From positions 23,925,329-23,989,328 of the forward strand of contig NC_080059.1 in assembly GCF_026212465.1 (NCBI RefSeq): a stretch of DNA of 64,000 bases, written 5' to 3'. Origin of the DNA: Amaranthus tricolor (Eukaryota > Streptophyta > Magnoliopsida > Caryophyllales > Amaranthaceae). Position 1 is the stretch's first letter, and every line of letters begins with the position of its first letter. The notes under the pieces were generated by a model. The model searched no databases. It was not told where the DNA came from and saw only the letters and a list, made by a program, of their open reading frames with translations. Positions 1 through 11,326 of this stretch are shown piece by piece. A program made the position numbers and the translations under genes.

Positions 1-3000
1 CCAAATAGTATTGTGCGCCAAGTTTCGTGCAAAACACACCAAGTTTGAGCTACTTTATGCGCGAAAGTGCCAAAAAAGCTTAAAAACCCATAAAATCGCA
101 ACTTAACACGTAATTTCTAGCATATGACGATTATTTTTGATGCAAACCACCTCAACACAATAATATACCAAATAGTGTTGTGTGCAAAGTTTGGTGCAAA
201 ACAAATCAAGTTTAAGCTAATTTATGCGCGAAAGTGCCTAAAAAGCTTAAAAACCCATAAAATCGCAACTTAAACACTTAATTACTAGCATATGACTATT
301 ATTTTCAATTCTAACCACTTCAACACAATAATGTATACCAAATAGTGTTGTGTGGTAAGTTTCGTGCAAAACAAACCAAGTTTGAGCTACTATATGCGCG
401 AAAGTGCCAAAAAAGGTCAAAAACCAATAAAATCGCAACTTAACACTTAATTTCTAGAATATGACAATGATTTTCAATTATATCCACTTAAACACAATAA
501 TATATACCAAATAGTGTTGTGTGCCAAGTTTCGTGCAAAACAAACCAAGTTTGAGCTACTTTATGCGCGAAATTGCCAAAAAAAGCTTAAAAACCCATAA
601 AATCGCAACTTAACACGTTAATTCTAGTATATGACGATGATTTTCAATTCTAACTACTTCAACACAATAATATATACCAAATAGTATTGTGCGCCAAATT
701 TCGTGCAAAACACACCAAGTTTGAGCTACTTTATGCGCGAAAGTGCCAAAAAAGCTTAAAAACCCATAAAATCGCAACTTAACACGTAATTTCTAGCATA
801 TGACGATTATTTTTGATTCAAACCGCCTCAACACAATAATATATACCAAATAGTGTTGTGTGCAAAGTTTGGTGCAAAACAAATCAAGTTTAAGCTAATT
901 TATGCGCGAAAGTGCCTAAAAAGCTTTAAAACCCATAAAATCGCAACTTAACACGTAAGTTCTAGCATATGACTATTATTTTAAATTCTAACCACTTCAA
1001 CACAATAATATATACCAAATAGTGTTGTGTGCTAAGTTTCGTGCAAAACAAACCAAATTTGAGCTACTATATGCGCGAAAGTGCCAAAAAAGGTCAAAAA
1101 CCAATAAAATCGCAACTTAACACTTAATTTCTAGAATATGACTATGATTTTCAATTCTAGCCACTTCAACACAATAATATATACCAAATATTGTTGTGTG
1201 CCAAGTTTCGTGTAAAAAAAACCAAGTTTGAGCTACTTTATGCGCGAAAGTGCCAAATAAGCTTAAAAACCCATAAAATCGCTACTTAACACGTAATTTC
1301 TTGCATATGACGATATATTTTCAATTCTAACCACCTCAACACAATAATATATACCAAATAGTGTTGTTTGCAAAGTTTCGTGCAAAACAAACCATGGTTG
1401 AGCTACTTTATGCGCGAAAGTTCCAGAAAAGCTTAAAAACCTATAAAATCGCAACTTAACACGTAATTTCTAGCATATGCCGATGATTTTCAATTCTAAC
1501 CACCTCAACACAATAATATATAACAAATAGTGTTGTGTGCAAAGTTTCGTGCAAAACAAATCAAGTTTGAGCTACTTTATGCGCAAAAGTGCCTAAAAAG
1601 CTTAAGAACCCATAAAATCGCAACTTAACACGTAATTTCTAGCATATGACTATTATTTTAAATTCTAACCGCTTCAACACAATAATATACACCAAATAGT
1701 GTTGTGTGCCAAGTTTCGTGCAAAACAAACCAAGTTTGAGCTACTTTATGCGCGAAATTGCCAAAAAAGCTTAAAAACCCATAAAATCGCAACTTAACAC
1801 GTAATTTCTAGTATATGACGATGATTTTCAATTCTAACTACTTCAACACAATAATATATACCAAATAGTATTGTGCGCCAAATTTCGTGCAAAACACACC
1901 AAGTTTGAGCTACTTTATGCGCGAAAGTGCCAAAAAAGCTTAAAAACCCATAAAATCGCAACTTAACACGTAATTTCTAGCATATGACGATTATTTTTGA
2001 TTCAAACCACCTCAACACAATAATATATACCAAATAGTGTTGTGTGCAAAGTTTGGTGCAAAACAAATCAAGTTTAAGCTAATTTATGCGCGAAAGTGCC
2101 TAAAAAGCTTTAAAACCCATAAAATCGCAACTTAACACGTAAGTTCTAGCATATGACTATTATTTTCAATTCTAACCACTTCAACACAATAATATATACC
2201 AAATAGTGTTGTGTGCTAAGTTTCGTGCAAAACAAACCAAATTTGAGCTACTATATGCGCGAAAGTGCCAAAAAAGGTCAAAAAACCAATAAAATCGCAA
2301 CTTAACACTTAATTTCTAGAATATGACTATGATTTTCAATTCTAGCCACTTCAACACAATAATATATACCAAATATTGTTGTGTGCCAAGTTTCGTGTAA
2401 AAAAAACCAAGTTTGAGCTACTTTATGCGCGAAAGTGCCAAATAAGCTTAAAAACCCATAAAATCGCTACTTAACACGTAATTTCTTGCATATGACGATA
2501 TATTTTCAATTCTAACCACCTCAACACAATAATATATACCAAATAGTGTTGTTTGCAAAGTTTCGTGCAAAACAAACCATGGTTGAGCTACTTTATGCGC
2601 GGAAAGTTCCAGAAAAGCTTAAAAACCTATAAAATCGCAACTTAACACGTAATTTCTAGCATATGCCGATGATTTTCAATTCTAACCACCTCAACACAAT
2701 AATATATAACAAATAGTGTTGTGTGCAAAGTTTCGTGCAAAACAAATCAAGTTTGAGCTACTTTATGCGCAAAAGTGCCTAAAAAGCTTAAGAACCCATA
2801 AAATCGCAACTTAACACGTAATTTCTAGCATATGACTATTATTTTAAATTCTAACCGCTTCAACACAATAATATACACCAAATAGTGTTGTGTGCCAAGT
2901 TTCGTGCAAAACAAACCAAGTTTTAGCTACTTTATGCGCGAAATTGCCAAAAAAGCTTAAAAACCCATAAAATCGCAACTTAACACGTAATTTCTAGTAT

Positions 3001-5069
3001 ATGACGATGATTTTCAATTCTAACTACTTCAACACAATAATATATACCAAATAGTATTGTGCGCCAAGTTTCGTGCAAAACACACCAAGTTTGAGCTACT
3101 TTATGCGCGAAAGTGCCAAAAAAGCTTAAAAACCCATAAAATCGCAACTTAACACGTAATTTCTAGCATATGACAATTATTTTTTATTCAAACCACCTCA
3201 ACACAATAATATATACCAAATAGTGTTGTGTGCAAAGTTTGGTGCAAAACAAATCACGTTTAAGCTAATTTATGCGCGAAAGTGCCTAAAAAGCTTAAAA
3301 ACCCATAAAATCGCAACTTAACACTTAATTACTAGCATATGACTTTTATTTTCAATTCTAACCACTTCAACACAATAATATATACCAAATAGTGTTGTGT
3401 GGTAAGTTTCGTGCAAAACAAACCAAGTTTGAGCTACTATATGCGCGAAAGTGCCAAAAAAGGTCAAAAACCAATAAAATCGCAACTTAACACTTAATTT
3501 CTAGAATATGACAATGATTTTCAATTCTAGCCACTTAAACACAATAATATATACCAAATAGTGTTGTGTGCCATGTTTCGTGCAAAACAAACCAAGTTTG
3601 AGCTACTTTATGCGCGAAATTGCCAAAAAAGCTTAAAAACCCATAAAATCGCAACTTAACACGTAATTTCTAGTATATGACGATGATTTTCAATTCTAAC
3701 TACTTCAACACAATAATATATACCAAATAGTATTGTGCGCCAAATTTCGTGCAAAACACACCAAGTTTGAGCTACTTTATGCGCGAAAGTGCCAAAAAAG
3801 CTTAAAAACCCATAAAATCGCAACTTAACACGTAATTTCTAGCATATGACGATTATTTTTGATTCAAACCACCTCAACACAATAATATATACCAAATAGT
3901 GTTGTGTGCAAAGTTTTGTGCAAAACAAATCAAGTTTAAACTAATTTATGCGCGAAAGTGCCTAAAAAGCTTAAAAACCCATAAAATCGCAACTTAACAC
4001 ATAATTTCTAGCATATGACTATTATTTTCAATTCTAACCGCTTCAACACAATAATATATACCAAATAGTGTTGTGTGCCAAGTTTCGTGCAAAACAAACC
4101 AAGTTTGAGCTACTTTATGCGCGAAATTGCCAAAAAAGCTTAAAAACCCATAAAATCGCAACTAACACGTAATTTCTAGTATATGACGATGATTTTCAAT
4201 TCTAACTACTTCAACACAATAATATCTACCAAATAGTATTGTGCGCCAAATTTCGTGCAAAACACACCAAGTTTACTTTATGCGCGAAAGTGCCAAAAAA
4301 GCTTAAAAACCCATAAAATCGCAACTTAACACGTAATTTCTAGTATATGACGATGATTTTCAATTCTAACTACTTCAACACAATAATAAATACCAAATAG
4401 TATTGTGCGCCAAGTTTCGTACAAAACACACCAAGTTTGAGCTACTTTATGCGCGAAAGTGCCAAAAAAGCTTAAAAACCCATAAAATCGCAACTTAACA
4501 CGTAATTTCTAGCATATGACGATTATTTTTGATTCAAACCACCTCAACACAATAATATATACCAAATAGTGTTGTGTGCAAAGTTTGGTGCAAAACAAAT
4601 CAAGTTTAAGCTAATTTATGCGCGAAAGTGCCTAAAAAGCTTAAAAACCCATAAAATCGCAACTTAACACGTAATTTCTAGCATATGACTATTATTTTCA
4701 ATTCTAACCACTTCAACACAATAATATATACCAAATAGTGTTGTGTGCAAAGTTTGGTGCAAAACAAATCAAGTTTAAGCTAATTTATGCGCGAAAGTGC
4801 CTAAAAAGCTTAAAAACCCATAAAATCGCAACTTAAGACGTAATTTCTAGCATATGACTATTATTTTCAATTCTAACCACTTCAACACAATAATATATAC
4901 CAAATAGTGTTGTGTGCCAAGTTTCGTGCAAAACAAACCAAGTTTTAGCTACTTTATGCGCGAAATTGCCAAAAAAGCTTAAAAAACCCATAAAATCGCA
5001 ACTTAACACGTAATTTCTAGTATATGACGATGATTTTCAATTCTAAATACTTCAACACAATAATATATA
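1..5069 (-). repeat. Left superrepeat copy 1 (about 30 monomers, 5.07 kb)
   Basis: This copy starts with the CCAAATAGTATTGTGCGCC monomer followed by TGATGCAAACC. The same ordered variants restart at 5,070 and 8,451. It contains a tandem 7-mer pair (about 508-2,876), then monomers with GACAATTATTTTTTATTC (about 3,170), CCATGTTTCG (about 3,570), a 163 bp monomer lacking GAGCTA (near 4,268), and TTCTAAATACTTC (about 5,045). Copy 2 matches about 1-1,290 and about 3,150-5,069 and skips the middle. The 5' edge is the window edge, so the true unit could be longer. Confidence 0.8.
508..2876 (-). repeat. Tandem pair of 7-monomer HORs (about 1,185 bp each)
   Basis: Diagnostic variants recur at about 1,184-1,185 bp: ACCATGGTTGAGC at 1,391 and 2,576, GATTATTTTTGATTC near 797 and 1,981, and TATACACCAAATAG near 1,686 and 2,870. 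Seven monomers of 169 bp give 1,183 bp. The first copy is about 508-1,690 and the second about 1,691-2,876. The second carries an extra G (GCGCGGAAAGTTCC near 2,600), which breaks the open frame seen at 1,263-1,454. Flanking monomers differ before about 508 and after about 3,165. Confidence 0.8.
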
Positions 5070-8000
5070 CCAAATAGTATTGTGCGCCAAGTTTCGTGCA
5101 AAACACACCAAGTTTGAGCTACTTTATGCGCGAAAGTGCCAAAAAAGCTTAAAAACCCATAAAAATCGCAACTTAACACGTAATTTCTAGCATATGACGA
5201 TTATTTTTGATGCAAACCACCTCAACACAATAATATATACCAAATAGTGTTGTGTGCAAAGTTTGGTGCAAAACAAATCAAGTTTAAGCTAATTTATGCG
5301 CGAAAGTGCCTAAAAAGCTTAAAAACCCATAAAATCGCAACTTAACACTTAATTACTAGCATATGACTATTATTTTCAATTCTAACCACTTCAACACAAT
5401 AATGTATACCAAATAGTGTTGTGTGGTAAGTTTCGTGCAAAACAAACCAAGTTTGAGCTACTATATGCGCGAAAGTGCCAAAAAAGGTCAAAAACCAATA
5501 AAATCGCAACTTAACACTTAATTTCTAGAATATGACAATGATTTTCAATTATATCCACTTAAACACAATAATATATACCAAATAGTGTTGTGTGCCAAGT
5601 TTCGTGCAAAACAAACCAAGTTTGAGCTACTTTATGCGCGAAATTGCCAAAAAAGCTTAAAAACCCATAAAATCGCAACTTAACACGTAATTTCTAGTAT
5701 ATGACGATGATTTTCAATTCTAACTACTTCAACACAATAATATATACCAAATAGTATTGTGCGCCAAATTTCGTGCAAAACACACCAAGTTTGAGCTACT
5801 TTATGCGCGAAAGTGCCAAAAAAGCTTAAAAACCCATAAAATCGCAACTTAACACGTAATTTCTAGCATATGACGATTATTTTTGATTCAAACCGCCTCA
5901 ACACAATAATATATACCAAATAGTGTTGTGTGCAAAGTTTGGTGCAAAACAAATCAAGTTTAAGCTAATTTATGCGCGAAAGTGCCTAAAAAGCTTTAAA
6001 ACCCATAAAATCGCAACTTAACACGTAAGTTCTAGCATATGACTATTATTTTAAATTCTAACCACTTCAACACAATAATATATACCAAATAGTGATGTGT
6101 GCTAAGTTTCGTGCAAAACAAACCAAATTTGAGCTACTATATGCGCGAAAGTGCCAAAAAAGGTCAAAAACCAATAAAATCGCAACTTAACACTTAATTT
6201 CTAGAATATGACTATGATTTTCAATTCTAGCCACTTCAACACAATAATATATACCAAATATTGTTGTGTGCCAAGTTTCGTGTAAAAAAAACCAAGTTTG
6301 AGCTACTTTATGCGCGAAAGTGCCAAATAAGCTTAAAAACCCATAAAATCGCAACTTAACACGTAATTTTCTAGCATATGACAATTATTTTTTTATTCAA
6401 ACCACCTCAACACAATAATATATACCAAATAGTGTTGTGTGCAAAGTTTGGTGCAAAACAAATCACGTTTAAGCTAATTTATGCGCGAAAGTGCCTAAAA
6501 AGCTTAAAAACCCATAAAATCGCAACTTAACACTTAATTACTAGCATATGACTTTTATTTTCAATTCTAACCACTTCAACACAATAATATATACCAAATA
6601 GTGTTGTGTGGTAAGTTTCGTGCAAAACAAACCAAGTTTGAGCTACTATATGCGCGAAAGTGCCAAAAAAGGTCAAAAACCAATAAAATCGCAACTTAAC
6701 ACTTAATTTCTAGAATATGACAATGATTTTCAATTCTAGCCACTTAAACACAATAATATATACCAAATAGTGTTGTGGTGCCATGTTTCGTGCAAAACAA
6801 ACCAAGTTTGAGCTACTTTATGCGCGAAATTGCCAAAAAAGCTTAAAAACCCATAAAATCGCAACTTAACACGTAATTTCTAGTATATGACGATGATTTT
6901 CAATTCTAACTACTTCAACACAATAATATATACCAAATAGTATTGTGCGCCAAATTTCGTGCAAAACACACCAAGTTTGAGCTACTTTATGCGCGAAAGT
7001 GCCAAAAAAGCTTAAAAACCCATAAAATCGCAACTTAACACGTAATTTCTAGCATATGACGATTATTTTTGATTCAAACCACCTCAACACAATAATATAT
7101 ACCAAATAGTGTTGTGTGCAAAGTTTTGTGCAAAACAAATCAAGTTTAAACTAATTTATGCGCGAAAGTGCCTAAAAAGCTTAAAAACCCATAAAATCGC
7201 AACTTAACACATAATTTCTAGCATATGACTATTATTTTCAATTCTAACCGCTTCAACACAATAATATATACCAAATAGTGTTGTGTGCCAAGTTTCGTGC
7301 AAAACAAACCAAGTTTGAGCTACTTTATGCGCGAAATTGCCAAAAAAGCTTAAAAACCCATAAAATCGCAACTTAACACGTAATTTCTAGTATATGACGA
7401 TGATTTTCAATTCTAACTACTTCAACACAATAATATATACCAAATAGTGTTGTGTGCCAAGTTTCGTGCAAAACAAACCAAGTTTGAGCTACTTTATGCG
7501 CGAAATTGCCAAAAAAGCTTAAAAACCCATAAAATCGCAACTTAACACGTAATTTCTAGTATATGACGATGATTTTCAATTCTAACTACTTCAACACAAT
7601 AATATCTACCAAATAGTATTGTGCGCCAAATTTCGTGCAAAACACACCAAGTTTACTTTATGCGCGAAAGTGCCAAAAAAGCTTAAAAACCCATAAAATC
7701 GCAACTTAACACGTAATTTCTAGTATATGACGATGATTTTCAATTCTAACTACTTCAACACAATAATAAATACCAAATAGTATTGTGCGCCAAGTTTCGT
7801 ACAAAACACACCAAGTTTGAGCTACTTTATGCGCGAAAGTGCCAAAAAAGCTTAAAAAAACCCATAAAATCGCAACTTAACACGTAATTTCTAGCATATG
7901 ACGATTATTTTTGATTCAAACCACCTCAACACAATAATATATACCAAATAGTGTTGTGTGCAAAGTTTGGTGCAAAACAAATCAAGTTTAAGCTAATTTA

Positions 8001-8450
8001 TGCGCGAAAGTGCCTAAAAAGCTTAAAAACCCATAAAATCGCAACTTAACACGTAATTTCTAGCATATGACTATTATTTTCAATTCTAACCACTTCAACA
8101 CAATAATATATACCAAATAGTGTTGTGTGCAAAGTTTGGTGCAAAACAAATCAAGTTTAAGCTAATTTATGCGCGAAAGTGCCTAAAAAGCTTAAAAACC
8201 CATAAAATCGCAACTTAACACGTAATTTCTAGCATATGACTATTATTTTCAATTCTAACCACTTCAACACAATAATATATACCAAATAGTGTTGTGTGCC
8301 AAGTTTCGTGCAAAACAAACCAAGTTTTAGCTACTTTATGCGCGAAATTGCCAAAAAAGCTTAAAAACCCATAAAATCGCAACTTAACACGTAATTTCTA
8401 GTATATGACGATGATTTTCAATTCTAAATACTTCAACACAATAATATATA
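5070..8450 (-). repeat. Left superrepeat copy 2 (20 monomers, 3.38 kb), internally deleted
   Basis: This copy begins with the same variant pair as position 1 and stays collinear at offset 5,069 up to about 6,340. It then continues with the GACAATTATTTTTTTATTC monomer at about 6,376, which corresponds to about 3,167 in copy 1 (offset 3,209). The change of offset equals 1,860 bp, eleven monomers, so copy 2 lacks the 7-mer-rich middle of copy 1. Near 7,270-7,600 it holds one monomer more than copy 1: the AATATCTACC marker is at 4,221 and 7,601, offset 3,380. The end at 8,450 mirrors 5,069. Confidence 0.8.
6187..6400 (-). repeat. Junction monomer of the 11-monomer deletion
   Basis: Upstream bases match the monomer chain at about 1,130-1,280 (TATTGTTGTGTGCC, TTTCGTGTAAAAAAAACC, GTGCCAAATAAGCTT). 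Downstream bases match the chain from about 3,150 (CATATGACAATTATTT). Copies 1 and 3 follow GCCAAATAAGCTT with ATCGCTACTTAAC; this copy reads ATCGCAACTTAAC. The crossover therefore lies between about 6,330 and 6,376, within sequence identical in both parents, as expected for in-register unequal exchange. Confidence 0.75.
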
Positions 8451-8619
8451 CCAAATAGTATTGTGCGCCAAGTTTCGTGCAAAACACACCAAGTTTGAGC
8501 TACTTTATGCGCGAAAGTGCCAAAAAAGCTTAAAAACCCATAAAATCGCAACTTAACACGTAATTTCTAGCATATGACGATTATTTTTGATGCAAACCAC
8601 CTCAACACAATAATATATA
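8451..8619 (-). repeat. Representative left-arm monomer (169 bp)
   Basis: The monomer runs from CCAAATAGTATTGTGCGCC at 8,451 to the base before the next CCAAATAGTG at 8,620. It is the GTATTGTGCGCC / AAAACACACC variant and includes AAGCTT and the rare TGATGCAAACC variant. The same variant pair marks positions 1 and 5,070, which makes it a good phase marker for the superrepeat copies. Confidence 0.93.
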
Positions 8620-11275
8620 CCAAATAGTGTTGTGTGCAAAGTTTGGTGCAAAACAAATCACGTTTAAGCTAATTTATGCGCGAAAGTGCCTAAAAAGCTT
8701 AAAAACCCATAAAATCGCAACTTAACACTTAATTACTAGCATGTGACTATTATTTTCAATTCTAACCACTTCAACACAATAATGTATACCAAATAGTGTT
8801 GTGTGGTAAGTTTCGTGCAAAACAAACCAAGTTTGAGCTACTATATGCGCGAAAGTGCCAAAAAAGGTCAAAAACCAATAAAATCGCAACTTAACACTTA
8901 ATTTCTAGAATATGACAATGATTTTCAATTATATCCACTTAAACACAATAATATATACCAAATAGTGTTGTGTGCCAAGTTTCGTGCAAAACAAACCAAG
9001 TTTGAGCTACTTTATGCGCGAAATTGCCAAAAAAGCTTAAAAACCCATAAAATCGCAACTTAACACGTAATTTCTAGTATATGACGATGATTTTCAATTC
9101 TAACTACTTCAACACAATAATATATACCAAATAGTATTGTGCGCCAAATTTCGTGCAAAACACACCAAGTTTGAGCTACTTTATGCGCGAAAGTGCCAAA
9201 AAAGCTTAAAAACCCATAAAATCGCAACTTAACACGTAATTTCTAGCATATGACGATTATTTTTGATTCAAACCGCCTCAACACAATAATATATACCAAA
9301 TAGTGTTGTGTGCAAAGTTTGGTGCAAAACAAATCAAGTTTAAGCTAATTTATGCGCGAAAGTGCCTAAAAAGCTTTAAAACCCATAAAATCGCAACTTA
9401 ACACGTAAGTTCTAGCATATGACTATTATTTTAAATTCTAACCACTTCAACACAATAATATATACCAAATAGTGTTGTGTGCTAAGTTTCGTGCAAAACA
9501 AACCAAATTTGAGCTACTATATGCGCGAAAGTGCCAAAAAAAGGTCAAAAACCAATAAAATCGCAACTTAACACTTAATTTCTAGAATATGACTATGATT
9601 TTCAATTCTAGCCACTTCAACACAATAATATATACCAAATATTGTTGTGTGCCAAGTTTCGTGTAAAAAAACCAAGTTTGAGCTACTTTATGCGCGAAAG
9701 TGCCAAATAAGCTTAAAAACCCATAAAATCGCTACTTAACACGTAATTTCTTGCATATGACGATATATTTTCAATTCTAACCACCTCAACACAATAATAT
9801 ATACCAAATAGTGTTGTTTGCAAAGTTTCGTGCAAAACAAACCATGGTTGAGCTACTTTATGCGCGAAAGTTCCAGAAAAGCTTAAAAACCTATAAAATC
9901 GCAACTTAACACGTAATTTCTAGCATATGCCGATGATTTTCAATTCTAACCACCTCAACACAATAATATATAACAAATAGTGTTGTGTGCAAAGTTTCGT
10001 GCAAAACAAATCAAGTTTGAGCTACTTTATGCGCAAAAGTGCCTAAAAAGCTTAAGAACCCATAAAATCGCAACTTAACACGTAATTTCTAGCATATGAC
10101 TATTATTTTAAATTCTAACCGCTTCAACACAATAATATACACCAAATAGTGTTGTGTGCCAAGTTTCGTGCAAAACAAACCAAGTTTGAGCTACTTTATG
10201 CGCGAAATTGCCAAAAAAGCTTAAAAACCCATAAAATCGCAACTTAACACGTAATTTCTAGTATATGACGATGATTTTCAATTCTAACTACTTCAACACA
10301 ATAATATATACCAAATAGTATTGTGCGCCAAATTTCGTGCAAAACACACCAAGTTTGAGCTACTTTATGCGCGAAAGTGCCAAAAAAAGCTTAAAAACCC
10401 ATAAAATCGCAACTTAACACGTAATTTCTAGCATATGACGATTATTTTTGATTCAAACCACCTCAACACAATAATATATACCAAATAGTGTTGTGTGCAA
10501 AGTTTGGTGCAAAACAAATCAAGTTTAAGCTAATTTATGCGCGAAAGTGCCTAAAAAGCTTTAAAACCCATAAAATCGCAACTTAACACGTAAGTTCTAG
10601 CATATGACTATTATTTTCAATTCTAACCACTTCAACACAATAATATATACCAAATAGTGTTGTGTGCTAAGTTTCGTGCAAAACAAACCAAATTTGAGCT
10701 ACTATATGCGCGAAAGTGCCAAAAAAGGTCAAAAACCAATAAAATCGCAACTTAACACTTAATTTCTAGAATATGACTATGATTTTCAATTCTAGCCACT
10801 TCAACACAATAATATATACCAAATATTGTTGTGTGCCAAGTTTCGTGTAAAAAAAACCAAGTTTGAGCTACTTTATGCGCGAAAGTGCCAAATAAGCTTA
10901 AAAACCCATAAAATCGCTACTTAACACGTAATTTCTTGCATATGACGATATATTTTCAATTCTAACCACCTCAACACAATAATATATACCAAATAGTGTT
11001 GTTTGCAAAGTTTCGTGCAAAACAAACCATGGTTGAGCTACTTTATGCGCGAAAGTTCCAGAAAAGCTTAAAAACCTATAAAATCGCAACTTAACACGTA
11101 ATTTCTAGCATATGCCGATGATTTTCAATTCTAACCACCTCAACACAATAATATATAACAAATAGTGTTGTGTGCAAAGTTTCGTGCAAAACAAATCAAG
11201 TTTGAGCTACTTTATGCGCAAAAGTGCCTAAAAAGCTTAAGAACCCATAAAATCGCAACTTAACACGTAATTTCT
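8451..11275 (-). repeat. Left superrepeat copy 3 (start of the unit)
   Basis: The copy is collinear with positions 1-2,825 at offset 8,450, fifty monomers. All variants recur, including the frames at 1,263 and 9,713, which translate identically. The similarity continues to about 12,170, inside the following 22-mer block, where a monomer lacking GAGCTA breaks the match to copy 1. Copy 3 keeps the 7-mer pair that copy 2 lacks, so copy 2 is the derived deletion form or copies 1 and 3 share an expansion. Confidence 0.8.
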
Positions 11276-11326
11276 AGCATATGACTATTATTTTAAATTC
11301 TAACCGCTTCAACACAATAATATACA
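8958..11326 (-). repeat. Second instance of the tandem 7-monomer HOR pair
   Basis: The pair corresponds to 508-2,876 at offset 8,450. ACCATGGTTG occurs at 9,841 and 11,026, 1,185 bp apart. Both halves keep an intact short frame (9,713-9,904 and 10,898-11,089) with the same translation, so the two 7-mers are nearly identical here. Confidence 0.8.

Noticed and set aside
247..438. Minus-strand open frame of 63 codons in the left arm
   Set aside because: It lies wholly within the satellite, and its frame exists only because two neighbouring monomers happen to lack stops. The 169 bp period shifts the frame each monomer. No promoter or gene context is present.
1263..1454. Minus-strand frame of 63 codons, repeated with the same or nearly the same translation at 9,713, 10,898, 17,822 and 22,061
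   Set aside because: Recurrence follows from HOR duplication, not selection on a protein. The frame opens at a TTG codon within the GTTGCGATTTTA block, and the sister copy near 2,450-2,640 is broken by one extra G without consequence.
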